Positions 42,289 to 50,497 of a DNA stretch of 64,000 bases are shown one piece after another. The stretch covers positions 5,672,501 through 5,736,500 of the forward strand of contig NZ_CP023202.1 in NCBI RefSeq assembly GCF_000220705.2, written 5' to 3'. The notes beneath the pieces are model-generated. The model was given only the letters and a program-made list of their open reading frames with translations, was not told the DNA's origin and searched no databases. Within the stretch, counting starts at the first letter, position 1, and every line of letters starts with the position of its first letter. This DNA comes from Streptomyces xinghaiensis S187. GTDB lineage: Bacteria > Actinomycetota > Actinomycetes > Streptomycetales > Streptomycetaceae. Both the position numbers and the translations under genes were made by a program.

Positions 42289-42543
42289 GTGTGTGAGCGT
42301 AGGCAACTGCCGTGGAATACGCCTCCGTTCGAGGTGGGCCCGGCTTCGGCACGGCCCGGGAGCGGGTCAGCACACCTCTGGGTCCGGGGGCGGAAGCCCC
42401 GGCGGGGGAGCAGTCGGTACAGCGTGCCGGGCCCGGCGGGAACCCGGCCGACAGGGGCGGCCGGGCGCGGTGAGGCGCGGGTCCCCGGTGCCCGGGGGAC
42501 GGAGGGCCGGGGCCTGGCCAACCGCGTCCGTTCGCGAAGCTGT

Positions 42544-43308
42544 TCAGGACAGTCCGGGGTCCCCGGGTGCCGGGCGGCGGCCCTCCATGCGCCCGAAGAC
42601 CGCGAGCGCGTCCTCCGCGGAGTTGCGGGCATGGACGTACTCGTCCGCCCAGGCGGCGGCGTCCGGGAAGGCCGACTCGGCGGCGATCCGCGCGCAGGCG
42701 GCCGCGTAGTCGTACGGGGTGCGGCGCAGCTCGACGCCCGGGCCGAGCAGGGCCCAGTGGGCGCCCCGGCGGCCGTACGGCATGCCGACGCTGCCCGGGT
42801 TGACGGCCAGACGCCCGTGCACGAGCCGGGCGAACGGCATGTGCGTGTTGCCGCAGACGACCACCTTGACCCCGGCGTCCACACCGGCCAGGACCTCGGC
42901 CCAGCGCTCGCCGGACGAGTCGGCGAGGACGATCTCCGCGTCGTCGCGCGGGGTGCCGTGGCAGAACAGCACGCGGCCGAGGCCGTCCACGTCCAGTTCG
43001 GCGGTGAGCGGGAGGCCCGCGAGGCGTTCGGCCCGGTCCGGGCGGAGCCGCCCGGCCGCCCAGACGGAGACCGGGATGCCGGCCGGCGCTCCCTCCACCA
43101 GCTCCCGGTCCGCGTTGCCCCGGATCCACAGCGCCCGGTCGCCGAGCGAGTCCAGCAGGTCCAGCGTCTCGACGGGCTGCGGCCCGGCCGCCAGGTCGCC
43201 GGTGAGCACGATCCGCTCGGCGGACCGGACGGCGGGTTCGGCCAGCACGGCCTCCAGAGCGGGCAGCACCCCGTGGATGTCGGACAGTACGGCGACTCGC
43301 TGCGTCAT
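42544..43308 (-). CDS. YfcE/MJ0936-type metallophosphoesterase
   Basis: A 254-residue calcineurin-like phosphoesterase. Metal-binding motifs appear in order: VLSDIHGVLPAL, VLTGDLAAGPQP, RGNADRELV, LFCHGTPRDD and VVCGNTHMPF, with NPGSVGMP. It is probably a phosphodiesterase of unspecified substrate. ATG at 43308. The gap to the PEP-mutase gene (42289–42543) contains no supported gene. Confidence 0.88.
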   Translation of the reverse strand: MTQRVAVLSDIHGVLPALEAVLAEPAVRSAERIVLTGDLAAGPQPVETLDLLDSLGDRALWIRGNADRELVEGAPAGIPVSVWAAGRLRPDRAERLAGLPLTAELDVDGLGRVLFCHGTPRDDAEIVLADSSGERWAEVLAGVDAGVKVVVCGNTHMPFARLVHGRLAVNPGSVGMPYGRRGAHWALLGPGVELRRTPYDYAAACARIAAESAFPDAAAWADEYVHARNSAEDALAVFGRMEGRRPAPGDPGLS

Positions 43309-43354
43309 GGCGGCGACGGTAGTGGCACCGGACGTGGACCGCGGGCGGGTTCAC

Positions 43355-43564
43355 TCACCGCGAAGCCCTGCGCCGGCAGGGGCTGTTGCGGCCGTCGGGG
43401 CTGTACGGGGTGACGGGGTCGTCCGGGCGGACGTCCCGGATCCGGTGGAGCTCCGGGCGCGGGGGCAGGCCCAGGCCGCTCCGGCTCCTCGTCCCCGACG
43501 TGTTCCGCCGGCTCGTCGTCTTGTCGCCACCGAGCGGAACGGCGGGGGCCCGGCCCCTCACCAC
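43355..43564 (-). CDS. Possible small basic protein, unverified
   Basis: A 69-codon ORF beginning MVRGRAPAVPLGGDKTTSRRN and ending PCRRRASR, rich in Arg, Pro, Ser and Gly. Its third-codon-position GC is high along the whole length, consistent with translation. It has no hydrophobic segment, no recognised domain and only a weak ribosome-binding site. It lies between two leftward genes (gaps of 36 and 46 bp). It may be a chance ORF in GC-rich sequence. Confidence 0.3.
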   Translation of the reverse strand: MVRGRAPAVPLGGDKTTSRRNTSGTRSRSGLGLPPRPELHRIRDVRPDDPVTPYSPDGRNSPCRRRASR

Positions 43565-43600
43565 GCCCCGGGGGGACGCCCGCCACCCGCGTCAGCCGCG

Positions 43601-44233
43601 TCAGATGCCGAGCTTGGCCGCGTACGCCTTGGCGACGGCGTCCTTGTCGCCCTCCGTCTCCACGCGCGCCTTCTCCTGGCGGCCGTAGAGGAAGAGGAGC
43701 AGTTCGCCCGGCTCGCCGGTGACCGTGACCACCGGCGTGCCGCGGTGGGCGACCGCCGTGCGGCCGTCCGGGCGGCGCAGCACCAGGCCGACCGGCGACT
43801 TGCGGCCCATCATCCGGGCGGCCTTCTCGATGCGGGACCACAGGGCGTCGGCCAGCACGGGGTCCAGCTCGCGCGGCGTCCAGTCGGGCTGGGCGCGGCG
43901 GATGTCCTCGGCGTGCACATAGAACTCGACGGTGTTGGCGGCCTCGTCGATCTGCTTGAGGGTGAACGGCGACATCCGGGGCGGGCCGGTGCGGACGAGC
44001 TGGATCAGCTCCTCGTACGGCTTCGCGCCGAACTCGGCGGCCACCCGGTCCAGCCGCGCCGCGAGCGGCTTGACGAACATGCCCGCAGCCGCGTCGGGGC
44101 GCCGTTCGCGCACCACGAGGTGCACGGCGAGGTCGCGGGTGGTCCAGTCGCCGCACAGGGTCGGGGCCCCCGGGCCCGCGTTCTCCAACAGATCGGCCAA
44201 GAGCAGGCGTTCGCGCTTCGCATGGGTCGACAT
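43601..44233 (-). CDS. TIGR03085-type DinB-fold protein
   Basis: A 210-residue protein with the actinobacterial maleylpyruvate-isomerase/DinB-like helical bundle: LLADLLENAGPGAPTLCGDWTTRDLAVHLVVRE, NTVEFYVHAEDIRRAQP with a His/Glu/Asp metal-binding pattern, and VTVTGEPGELLLFLYGR. This fits the TIGR03085 family, to my recollection; related proteins depend on mycothiol or a metal, but the substrate here is unknown. It is the last gene before hisI, transcribed in the opposite direction. Confidence 0.8.
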   Translation of the reverse strand: MSTHAKRERLLLADLLENAGPGAPTLCGDWTTRDLAVHLVVRERRPDAAAGMFVKPLAARLDRVAAEFGAKPYEELIQLVRTGPPRMSPFTLKQIDEAANTVEFYVHAEDIRRAQPDWTPRELDPVLADALWSRIEKAARMMGRKSPVGLVLRRPDGRTAVAHRGTPVVTVTGEPGELLLFLYGRQEKARVETEGDKDAVAKAYAAKLGI

Positions 44234-44570
44234 ACCGCCACCCTACGACCGTCCCGGGTGAGCGGCCATGATGCCGCGCGGTGGTTCCGGGGGCAGTGGG
44301 GGAGAACCCGGACCGGTCTCGGGGCCGGTCTCGGGGGCGGCCCGGGGGAGACCCCGAGACGGGGCGGTCGCGGCCGGATCCGCCGCCGCGGGGGCGCCGG
44401 GTGAGCCGGCGGACCGTGCGCGTGCGGCGGCTTCCCGCAAGCTCCCGGCCGGCGCGGACGTGCGGGAGCGGGCGCCGCGGGCGCGGCCGTGCCGCTCCTT
44501 CGGTGCTAGTGCCGCCCCCGCCGTGCGGCCGATTTCACGAGGCCACCGCCGCGGCGGCACAATGGCGCCC
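44234..44570. other. Divergent intergenic region before hisI
   Basis: About 337 bp without a supported gene. It must contain promoters for the leftward TIGR03085-type gene and for hisI. An in-frame extension of hisI reads through the region but is Gly/Arg/Pro-rich and unlike any HisI N-terminus, so it is not regarded as coding. CACAAT at 44559–44564 could serve as a -10 for a near-leaderless hisI mRNA. Confidence 0.4.
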
Positions 44571-45005
44571 ATGTCCAGCGACTCCCGCGACCGCACCGAT
44601 TCCGCCGATTCCGCCGGTCCGGCCGGCTCCTCCGGCCTCGACCCCGCCGTCGCCGCGCGGCTCAAGCGGAACGCCGACGGGCTCGTCCCGGCCATCGCGC
44701 AGCAGTACGACACCGGTGAGGTGCTGATGCTGGGCTGGATGGACGACGAGGCCCTGCACCGAACCCTCACCACGGGCCGCTGCACCTACTGGAGCCGCAG
44801 CCGCGGCGAGTACTGGGTGAAGGGCGACACCTCGGGGCACGTCCAGCACGTCAAGTCCGTCGCGCTCGACTGCGACGGCGACACCGTGCTCGTCAGGGTC
44901 GACCAGGTGGGCGCCGCCTGCCACACCGGTGACCGCACCTGCTTCGACGCGCAGGAACTGCCGCTCGGCCCGGCGGCCCCGGCCGGACCGGGCCCCTCGG
45001 CCTGA
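44571..45005 (+). CDS. hisI: Phosphoribosyl-AMP cyclohydrolase
   Basis: A 144-residue stand-alone cyclohydrolase; there is no HisE pyrophosphohydrolase domain. Key motifs: VLMLGWMDDEAL, TYWSRSRGEYWVKGDTSGH, VALDCDGDTVLV and the zinc-binding GAACHTGDRTCF. Residues 1–30 are a Ser/Asp-rich tail; ATG at 44571 is chosen, with ATG 44562 as an in-frame alternative 9 nt earlier. It opens the hisI–trpE segment, 116 bp before trpE. Confidence 0.95.
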   Translation: MSSDSRDRTDSADSAGPAGSSGLDPAVAARLKRNADGLVPAIAQQYDTGEVLMLGWMDDEALHRTLTTGRCTYWSRSRGEYWVKGDTSGHVQHVKSVALDCDGDTVLVRVDQVGAACHTGDRTCFDAQELPLGPAAPAGPGPSA

Positions 45006-45121
45006 GGAACCGGGCCCCCTCGGTCCGGCCCCGGCGCCTCCGGTCCGCCGCCGGGGCCCCGGCGGGCCGCATCGTGGAACGCACCCGGTGGCAGCCGCCG
45101 CGCACACTAGGATCCGGGTCC

Positions 45122-46630
45122 ATGAGTACCGGCGCCGCCACGATGGATCTCACCACCTTCCGCAAGCTGGCGGCCGACCGCCGCGTCATCCCCGTCAGCC
45201 GCAGGCTGCTCGCCGACGGGGACACCCCGGTCGGCCTGTACCGCAAGCTCGCGGCCGAACGCCCCGGCACGTTTCTCCTGGAGTCCGCGGAGAACGGCCG
45301 CTCCTGGTCGCGCTACTCCTTCGTCGGTGTCCGCAGCGACGCCACCCTCACCGTCCGCGACGGCGAGGCGCACTGGCTCGGCACGCCCCCCGTCGGAGTC
45401 CCCACCGGCGGCGATCCGCTGGAGGCCCTGCGCGCCACGGTCGACACCCTGCACACCCCGCGCGACCTGGGCGACCTCCTCGGCCTGCCGCCCTTCACCG
45501 GCGGGATGGTCGGCTACCTCGGCTACGACATCGTCCGCCGCCTGGAGCGGATCGGCGACAGCACCCGTGACGACCTCGGCCTGCCCGAGCTGACCATGCT
45601 GCTCACCTCCGACCTGGCCGTGCTCGACCACTGGGACGGCACCGTCCTGCTCATCGCCAACGCGATCAACCACAACGACCTCGACACCGGCGTCGACGAG
45701 GCGTACGCGGACGCCGTGGCCCGCCTCGACGCGATGACCGCCGACCTCGCCCGGCCCCTGCCCGGCGGCGCCGCCGCCCTGCCGCCCTCCGAACTGCCCG
45801 AGTTCACCCAGCACTGGGGCGGCGCCGCGTACCAGGAGGCCGTCGAGGACATCAAGGAGCGCATCCGGGCCGGCGAGGCGTTCCAGGTCGTCCCGTCCCA
45901 GCGGTTCGAGACGCCCTGCCCGGCCTCCGCCCTCGACGTCTACCGGGTGCTGCGCGCCACCAACCCCAGCCCGTACATGTACCTCCTGCGGCTCGACGGC
46001 TTCGACGTCGTCGGCTCCAGCCCCGAGGCGCTGGTCAAGGTCGAGGACGGGCGCGCCATGCTGCACCCCATCGCGGGCACCCGGCCGCGCGGCGCCACCC
46101 CGCAGGAGGACGCCTCCCTCGCCGAGGAACTGCTGGCCGACCCCAAGGAGCGCGCCGAGCACCTGATGCTGGTCGACCTCGGGCGGAACGACCTCGGCCG
46201 GGTGTGCGAGCCGGGCAGTGTGGAGGTCGTCGACTTCATGTCGGTGGAGCGCTACAGCCACGTCATGCACATCGTGTCCACCGTCACCGGCCGTCTCGCC
46301 GAGGGCCGCACCGCCTTCGACGTGCTCACCGCCTGCTTCCCGGCCGGCACCCTCTCCGGCGCACCCAAGCCCCGCGCCCTCCAGATCATCGAGGAGCTGG
46401 AGCCGACCCGGCGGGGCCTGTACGGGGGCTGCGTCGGCTATCTCGACTTCGCGGGCGACTCCGACACCGCCATCGCCATCCGCACGGCCCTGCTGCGCGA
46501 CGGCACCGCGTATGTGCAGGCCGGGGCCGGGGTGGTGGCCGACTCCGACCCGGTCTCCGAGGACACCGAGTGCCGCAACAAGGCGGCGGCGGTGCTGCGC
46601 GCGGTACGGATGGCGTCGGGGCTGCGGTAG
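45122..46630 (+). CDS. trpE: Anthranilate synthase component I
   Basis: A 502-residue chorismate-utilising enzyme that makes anthranilate, using ammonia from a TrpG subunit not encoded here. The feedback-inhibition motif LLES is at 52–55 (FLLESAENGRSWSRYSF), so tryptophan inhibition is expected. Catalytic motifs NPSPYMYLL, VVGSSPEALV, HPIAGTRPRG, DLGRNDLGRVC and FPAGTLSGAPK are intact. ATG at 45122 is directly preceded by CACACTAGGAT; TAGGAT is a good -10 hexamer, so the mRNA may be almost leaderless. No Trp-rich leader peptide was found upstream. Confidence 0.96.
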   Translation: MSTGAATMDLTTFRKLAADRRVIPVSRRLLADGDTPVGLYRKLAAERPGTFLLESAENGRSWSRYSFVGVRSDATLTVRDGEAHWLGTPPVGVPTGGDPLEALRATVDTLHTPRDLGDLLGLPPFTGGMVGYLGYDIVRRLERIGDSTRDDLGLPELTMLLTSDLAVLDHWDGTVLLIANAINHNDLDTGVDEAYADAVARLDAMTADLARPLPGGAAALPPSELPEFTQHWGGAAYQEAVEDIKERIRAGEAFQVVPSQRFETPCPASALDVYRVLRATNPSPYMYLLRLDGFDVVGSSPEALVKVEDGRAMLHPIAGTRPRGATPQEDASLAEELLADPKERAEHLMLVDLGRNDLGRVCEPGSVEVVDFMSVERYSHVMHIVSTVTGRLAEGRTAFDVLTACFPAGTLSGAPKPRALQIIEELEPTRRGLYGGCVGYLDFAGDSDTAIAIRTALLRDGTAYVQAGAGVVADSDPVSEDTECRNKAAAVLRAVRMASGLR

Positions 46631-46693
46631 ACCGCCCGTTCCGGGCCCTGCCCCGCGCCCGTACCGGGCCGGCCGCGCGCAGCCGGCCGGACC

Positions 46694-46723
46694 GCGGAAG
46701 CGGACGGCGCCGACCGCTTCCGC
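46694..46723 (+). terminator. Hairpin downstream of trpE
   Basis: GCGGAAGCGG (46694–46703) pairs exactly with 46714–46723 over a 10-nt loop, 64 bp after trpE. The 325-bp gap to the next gene also contains a GGCCGGC/GCCGGCC repeat just upstream. Beyond these, the gap holds only the probable promoter of the following gene (CATAGT at 46945–46950). Confidence 0.6.
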
Positions 46724-46955
46724 CGTGCGGTACTCGGGTGCCCCGGACGACACCCGGCCGCTCCGAGAGGCACGGCGGCGGCCGGTACGGTGCCCGGGGT
46801 TCCCGGGCGGGCCCCGGGCCGGGCGGTCTCCTGCGAGCCGTTCATCCCCCGGGCCCGACCGCGAAACCGCGGACTGCTACGGGCCCGCGTGCCCGCACCC
46901 GGGCCCGTACCGCCCCGGGTGCGGGCAGCGGGGCGGTACGGGTCATAGTGGAAAC

Positions 46956-47699
46956 GTGAGTCCCGTACCCGAGCCGCGCAATCACCCCGAACCCGAGCAC
47001 CCCGAACCCGAGCACCCCGAACCCGGGCACCCCGCATCCGGCCCTCGCCGGACCGGGGCCGGTCCCGCACCCGGATCCGCCGGCGGCGCCGGAGCCGGGG
47101 ACACGTCCGGCGGCGCCGGCCGGCGCAGTCTCGCCGCCGCGCTCGCCCTCGGTGCCGCGGGCGCCGCCCTCGCCCTGGTCGCCGGCGGACAGACCTGGTC
47201 GGAGGCCACGACCACCGCCGCCCAGGGGGCGCTGCGGGTCGCCGCCGAAGGCCGGGACGTCACCGGCGTGCCCGCCGCGCTGGCCGTCGTCGGGCTCGCC
47301 GCGCTGGTCGCCGTGTTCGCCGTGCGCCGCGCCGGGCGGGCCGCCGTCGCCGCGCTGCTGGCGCTCAGCGGCGCGGGCACCGCCGCCGCCTCCCTGTACG
47401 GCCGCGCCGGCACCGGGGCACTGGAGGCCGAGGCGGCCCGGGCCACCGGGCTGGTCGGCGCCGGTGTGGAGAACGTCACCCACACCCCTTGGCCGCTGGT
47501 CTCCACCGCGGCCGGACTGCTCCTCCTGCTCGCCGGACTGCTCGCCCTGCGCCACGGGCACCGCTGGCCCGCCATGTCCGGCCGGTACGAGCGCCCGTCC
47601 GGTGCCGTGCGCCGCGGCGCCGCCGCGCCCGGCCCGGAGCGCCCCGAGGAGATGTGGCACGCCCTGGACCGGGGCGAGGACCCGACCCGCGACCGCTGA
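46956..47699 (+). CDS. Trp-biosynthesis-associated membrane protein (TIGR02234-type)
   Basis: A 247-residue protein. The N-terminus is a Pro/Glu/His repeat tail, followed by four transmembrane segments: about 55–75, 100–120, 123–140 and 175–195. External loops contain GGQTWSEATTTAAQGALRVAAEGRDVTGVPAAL. This matches the actinobacterial TIGR02234 family, found next to trp genes; it has no proven activity, and a role in tryptophan uptake or precursor handling is only suggested by position. GTG start 46956. The three 15-bp tandem repeats near the start encode the EHPEP units. Confidence 0.85.
   Translation: MSPVPEPRNHPEPEHPEPEHPEPGHPASGPRRTGAGPAPGSAGGAGAGDTSGGAGRRSLAAALALGAAGAALALVAGGQTWSEATTTAAQGALRVAAEGRDVTGVPAALAVVGLAALVAVFAVRRAGRAAVAALLALSGAGTAAASLYGRAGTGALEAEAARATGLVGAGVENVTHTPWPLVSTAAGLLLLLAGLLALRHGHRWPAMSGRYERPSGAVRRGAAAPGPERPEEMWHALDRGEDPTRDR
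46986..47030 (+). repeat. Three tandem 15-bp repeats encoding HPEPE/G units
   Basis: CCCGAACCCGAGCAC occurs at 46986–47000 and 47001–47015, and once more with one change (gag to ggg) at 47016–47030. The repeats are in frame within the N-terminal tail of the TIGR02234-type protein, so copy-number change would preserve the frame. Confidence 0.9.
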
Positions 47700-47871
47700 G
47701 ACCACCCCCGGACCCCACCCCGGACCCACCTCCGACCTGCGCGTCGGCCGCGCCGTTCCGACGCTCCGGGACGGCACCCCGGCGCGACGGTGTCACAGCC
47801 CGTCGGGAACAATGGACGCCGAGCGTTCACCGCGCCCGAGCCAGGCGCACACAGAGCAACGAGGAGAACTC

Positions 47872-48099
47872 ATGGCGGGCACCGACCACGGACACACCCC
47901 GGCCGCCTGGACCGGCGTCATCATCGCCTTCATCGGTTTCTGCGTGGCCAGCGCCTTCACCGTGATGGCCAGCCCCGTGGGCTTCTGGGTGGGTATCGCC
48001 CTCGTCTTCCTGGGCGGGATCGTCGGCTGGATGATGAAGAAGGCCGGCCTGGGCCAGGACGCCACGCGCGAGCCGCAGAAGCGGCAGCCGCAGCACTGA
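47872..48099 (+). CDS. 75-aa membrane protein, DUF6704-like
   Basis: MAGTDHGHTPAAWTGVIIAF begins a small protein with two transmembrane helices (about 13–33 and 38–54) and a hydrophilic KKAGLGQDATREPQKRQPQH tail. The HGHTPAAWT start is a recognisable actinomycete pattern, grouped as DUF6704 to my recollection. The ATG follows GAGGAGAACTC, a good ribosome-binding site. It sits between trpE and trpC; no biochemical role is known. Confidence 0.8.
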   Translation: MAGTDHGHTPAAWTGVIIAFIGFCVASAFTVMASPVGFWVGIALVFLGGIVGWMMKKAGLGQDATREPQKRQPQH

Positions 48100-48236
48100 C
48101 CCGCGAGCGGCGCACGGCGCCCCCGCGAACCGGGGCGGAACCGTGAAGGCGCGGCCCCGTGGCCCGTACGGCCGTATGGACGGCGTACGAGGGCCCGGGG
48201 CTGCGCCTTTCCGCGTCCGCGGACAGACTCGGCCCT

Positions 48237-48794
48237 GTGAGCGACGAACCCGCGCACCCCGCACCGTCCCCGCCTCCGGCTCCCGCGTCTCCGTGCCCGC
48301 CTCCGCCGCCCGGCGGTGACCGTCACCAGGCCGGCCGTGCCGGGCGGCTCCTTCCGTCCCGCATGAGGCCCCTGGCCGCACCCGCGGGGGCGCTCGCCGC
48401 CGGTGCGGCCGCCCTCGGCTGTGTCGGGGCCGTGGACCCCGGGGTGCCGGGGCGTTACCCGGTGTGCCCGCTCTTCCACACGACCGGTCTCCTGTGCCCG
48501 GGCTGCGGCGGCCTCCGCGGCGCCCACGCCCTGGCGCGGGGCGATGCGGCCGCCGCCTTCGGCGCCAACGCCCTGGTCGTCCTGGCCCTGGCCGCGGCCG
48601 CCGTCGTCTGGGTGCTCTGGTCCGTACGCGCCGTACGCGCCGCCGCCCGGCAGGGGCGTGCCGCCCGCCCCGCGCCGGCCGGGCGCGCCGCGCGGTTCGT
48701 GCGGAGCCGTCCGGCGTGGTGGGCCGCGGGGGTGCTCGTCACGGCGTTCACGGTTGTCCGGAACCTGTCGTTCGGCGCGGGCCTGGCACCGTAG
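48237..48794 (+). CDS. DUF2752 membrane protein
   Basis: A 185-residue protein with a roughly 45-residue Pro-rich tail, then three transmembrane helices and the family signature VCPLFHTTGLLCPGCGGLRGAHALARGD. The paired cysteines in CPGCG could bind metal or be redox-active. DUF2752 proteins are widespread in Streptomyces near trp genes; function unknown. GTG start at 48237. Confidence 0.85.
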   Translation: MSDEPAHPAPSPPPAPASPCPPPPPGGDRHQAGRAGRLLPSRMRPLAAPAGALAAGAAALGCVGAVDPGVPGRYPVCPLFHTTGLLCPGCGGLRGAHALARGDAAAAFGANALVVLALAAAAVVWVLWSVRAVRAAARQGRAARPAPAGRAARFVRSRPAWWAAGVLVTAFTVVRNLSFGAGLAP

Positions 48795-48851
48795 AACCGG
48801 AACCGGTAGCACCGGGTATGTCCACGTGTCGGGACCCCGGGCGCCCGGATG

Positions 48852-48880
48852 TGAACGGTGTGCGCCCGGCCGGATACCAT
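48852..48880 (+). promoter_or_regulatory. Candidate promoter of trpC
   Basis: TGAACG (48852–48857) and TACCAT (48875–48880) are separated by 17 bp and lie 94 bp before the trpC start. Agreement with the vegetative consensus is partial (TAnnnT -10, weak -35), so this is tentative. Confidence 0.35.
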
Positions 48881-48973
48881 CGCAGAGTCTCGCGCAGTCG
48901 TGGGCGGGCGGTGCCCGGCGGGCACCGGACGGCCGCGATCGCTCCACCACCGTCCCGGAAGGGGGCCGCTCCC

Positions 48974-49783
48974 GTGAGTGTGCTCGACGAGATCATCGAG
49001 GGAGTCCGTGCCGACCTCGCGGAGCGGCAGGCACGCGTGAGCCTCGACGAGCTCAAGGAGCGGGCGGCCAGGACCCCTCCGGCCAAGGACGGGGCCGCGG
49101 CGCTCCGCGGTGACAGCGTCAAGGTCATCTGCGAGGTCAAGCGCTCCAGCCCGTCCAAGGGCGCGCTGGCCGCGATCGCCGACCCGGCCGGGCTCGCCGC
49201 CGACTACGAGACGGGCGGCGCGGCCGTCATCAGCGTGCTGACCGAGGAACGGAAGTTCGGCGGCTCGCTCGCGGACCTGGAGGCCGTCCGCGCCCGGGTC
49301 GACATCCCCGTGCTGCGCAAGGACTTCATCGTCACCTCTTACCAGCTCTGGGAGGCCCGTGCCCACGGCGCCGACCTCGCCCTGCTCATCGTCGCGGCCC
49401 TGGACCAGGCGGCCCTGGTGTCGCTCATCGAGCGCGCCGAGTCGATCGGCCTGACGCCGCTCGTCGAGGTGCACGACGAGGAGGAGGTCGAGCGGGCCGT
49501 CGTCGCCGGCGCCCGCATCATCGGCGTCAACGCGCGGAACCTCAAGACGCTGGAGGTGGACCGGGCCAACTTCGGGCGGATCGCCCCGGGGATCCCCGAC
49601 CACATCGTCAAGATCGCGGAATCGGGCGTGCGCGGACCGCACGACCTGATCGCGTACGCCAACGAGGGCGCGGACGCCGTGCTCGTCGGGGAGTCGCTGG
49701 TCACCGGCCGCGACCCCAGGACGGCGGTGGCCGACCTCGTGGCGGCCGGCGCGCACCCGGCCCTGCGGCACGGACGCGGCTGA
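48974..49783 (+). CDS. trpC: Indole-3-glycerol-phosphate synthase
   Basis: A 269-residue (βα)8 barrel that closes CdRP to indole-3-glycerol phosphate. Motifs: VICEVKRSSPSKG, VISVLTEERKFGGS, LRKDFIV, GLTPLVEVHDEEEV, GVNARNLKTLEVD and AESGVRGPHD. GTG at 48974 is preceded by GGAAGGGGG. It is monofunctional (no TrpF fusion), agreeing with PriA supplying TrpF activity. It is followed after 9 bp by trpM. Confidence 0.96.
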   Translation: MSVLDEIIEGVRADLAERQARVSLDELKERAARTPPAKDGAAALRGDSVKVICEVKRSSPSKGALAAIADPAGLAADYETGGAAVISVLTEERKFGGSLADLEAVRARVDIPVLRKDFIVTSYQLWEARAHGADLALLIVAALDQAALVSLIERAESIGLTPLVEVHDEEEVERAVVAGARIIGVNARNLKTLEVDRANFGRIAPGIPDHIVKIAESGVRGPHDLIAYANEGADAVLVGESLVTGRDPRTAVADLVAAGAHPALRHGRG

Positions 49784-49792
49784 GGCGCCCCG

Positions 49793-49969
49793 ATGACCCG
49801 TTCCCCGTACGCACGGCTCGCCCGCGGCTGCCGGCCGCGGGGCTGCCGCGCGCCCGCGCGGCGGGTGCGGGGGCGTCGGGTGCGCTACCACATCGGCAGC
49901 GAGCCGGGGCAGATCAACGGCATGCGATGGCGCGCCGCGGCGCGCGTACACCCGGCCGGCACGGCCTGA
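49793..49969 (+). CDS. trpM: TrpM-like small protein, tryptophan biosynthesis modulator
   Basis: A 58-residue very basic protein. It starts MTRSPYARLARGCRPRGCRA and continues with repeated Arg and the segments RRVRYHIGSEPGQ and NGMRWR, ending in VHPAGTA. It sits between trpC and trpBA, exactly where S. coelicolor carries trpM (earlier trpX), whose small product is reported to modulate tryptophan production and differentiation. ATG is 9 bp after the trpC stop with GAGGCG 6 bp before it. The sequence includes two cysteines and one tryptophan codon (TGG at 49928). Identification rests on position and recalled sequence pattern. Confidence 0.8.
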   Translation: MTRSPYARLARGCRPRGCRAPARRVRGRRVRYHIGSEPGQINGMRWRAAARVHPAGTA

Positions 49970-50109
49970 CACCGCCCGGCCCCGCCGACAGGCGGGCCGG
50001 GAGAGGCAGGACGGTTCCTCCGGCTGCTTCCCGATTCCTGAGCGCTCTCGGCTGTCGGACCCGGGCCCGGACCCGAGTCGTCCGGGCTCTCACGGAGCCC
50101 GGAGGCCGG

Positions 50110-50145
50110 ATGCCCCGGATGCACCGGACCTGGAGGGCCCCGTGA
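50110..50145 (+). CDS. Possible leader peptide with Trp codon upstream of trpBA
   Basis: An 11-codon ORF reads MPRMHRTWRAP, with one Trp codon (TGG at 50131–50133), preceded by GGAGG at 50101–50105 with good spacing. Its stop lies inside the GC-rich hairpin at 50135–50153. Such an arrangement could allow ribosome-position-dependent control, but one Trp codon is weak evidence, and an earlier study of S. coelicolor trpBA reported no feedback repression. Confidence 0.25.
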   Translation: MPRMHRTWRAP

Positions 50146-50153
50146 CGGGGCCC
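50135..50153 (+). terminator. Hairpin overlapping the end of the candidate trp leader ORF
   Basis: GGGCCCCGT (50135–50143) pairs with ACGGGGCCC (50145–50153); realistically a 7-bp GC stem with a GTGAC loop. It could act as terminator or attenuator before trpBA, about 345 bp upstream of trpB. No U-tract follows. Confidence 0.35.
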
Positions 50154-50497
50154 CGGGCCCCGGAGGGCTCGGTCACCGGGCCGTCGGAGCCGTCCGAGCC
50201 GGCTGCCGGGCGCCCGATGCGGGCGGTCCGGCCGCTCCCGGAGCCCGTACGGCCCGGACCGTCGGGATCCGGGCGCTTCCGGCGCCGGCGTGCCGCAGCG
50301 GTGTCCGGTGCCGGCCCGCGACCGCCCTTCCCGCCCCGTCCCGCGCGTACGGCCGCACCGGCCGACCGCTCCGGGGCCGGGCGAGGGGCACCGCCGGGGC
50401 CGGCCGGTGTACGCCCGCCTCCCCCCGACCGTCCGGATCTTTCACTTCATCACCCCACCACCCGGGGCCTCGCGCCCCGGCACGAGGAGTACCGTAG

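Larger units (their letters stand above)
49970..50497. other. 528-bp gap between trpM and trpB
   Basis: No complete gene with convincing support. It contains a possible leader ORF (50110–50145), the overlapping hairpin at 50135–50153 and, at its end, the trpB ribosome-binding site GAGGAG (50481–50486). A longer rightward ORF from GTG 50142 runs out of frame into trpB and is not regarded as real. The region is long enough for an independent trpBA promoter and attenuator. Confidence 0.5.

Noticed and set aside
45005..45121. A Trp-rich leader peptide before trpE
   Set aside because: No short ORF with consecutive Trp codons exists in this gap; the start codon is only a few bases past a good -10 hexamer.
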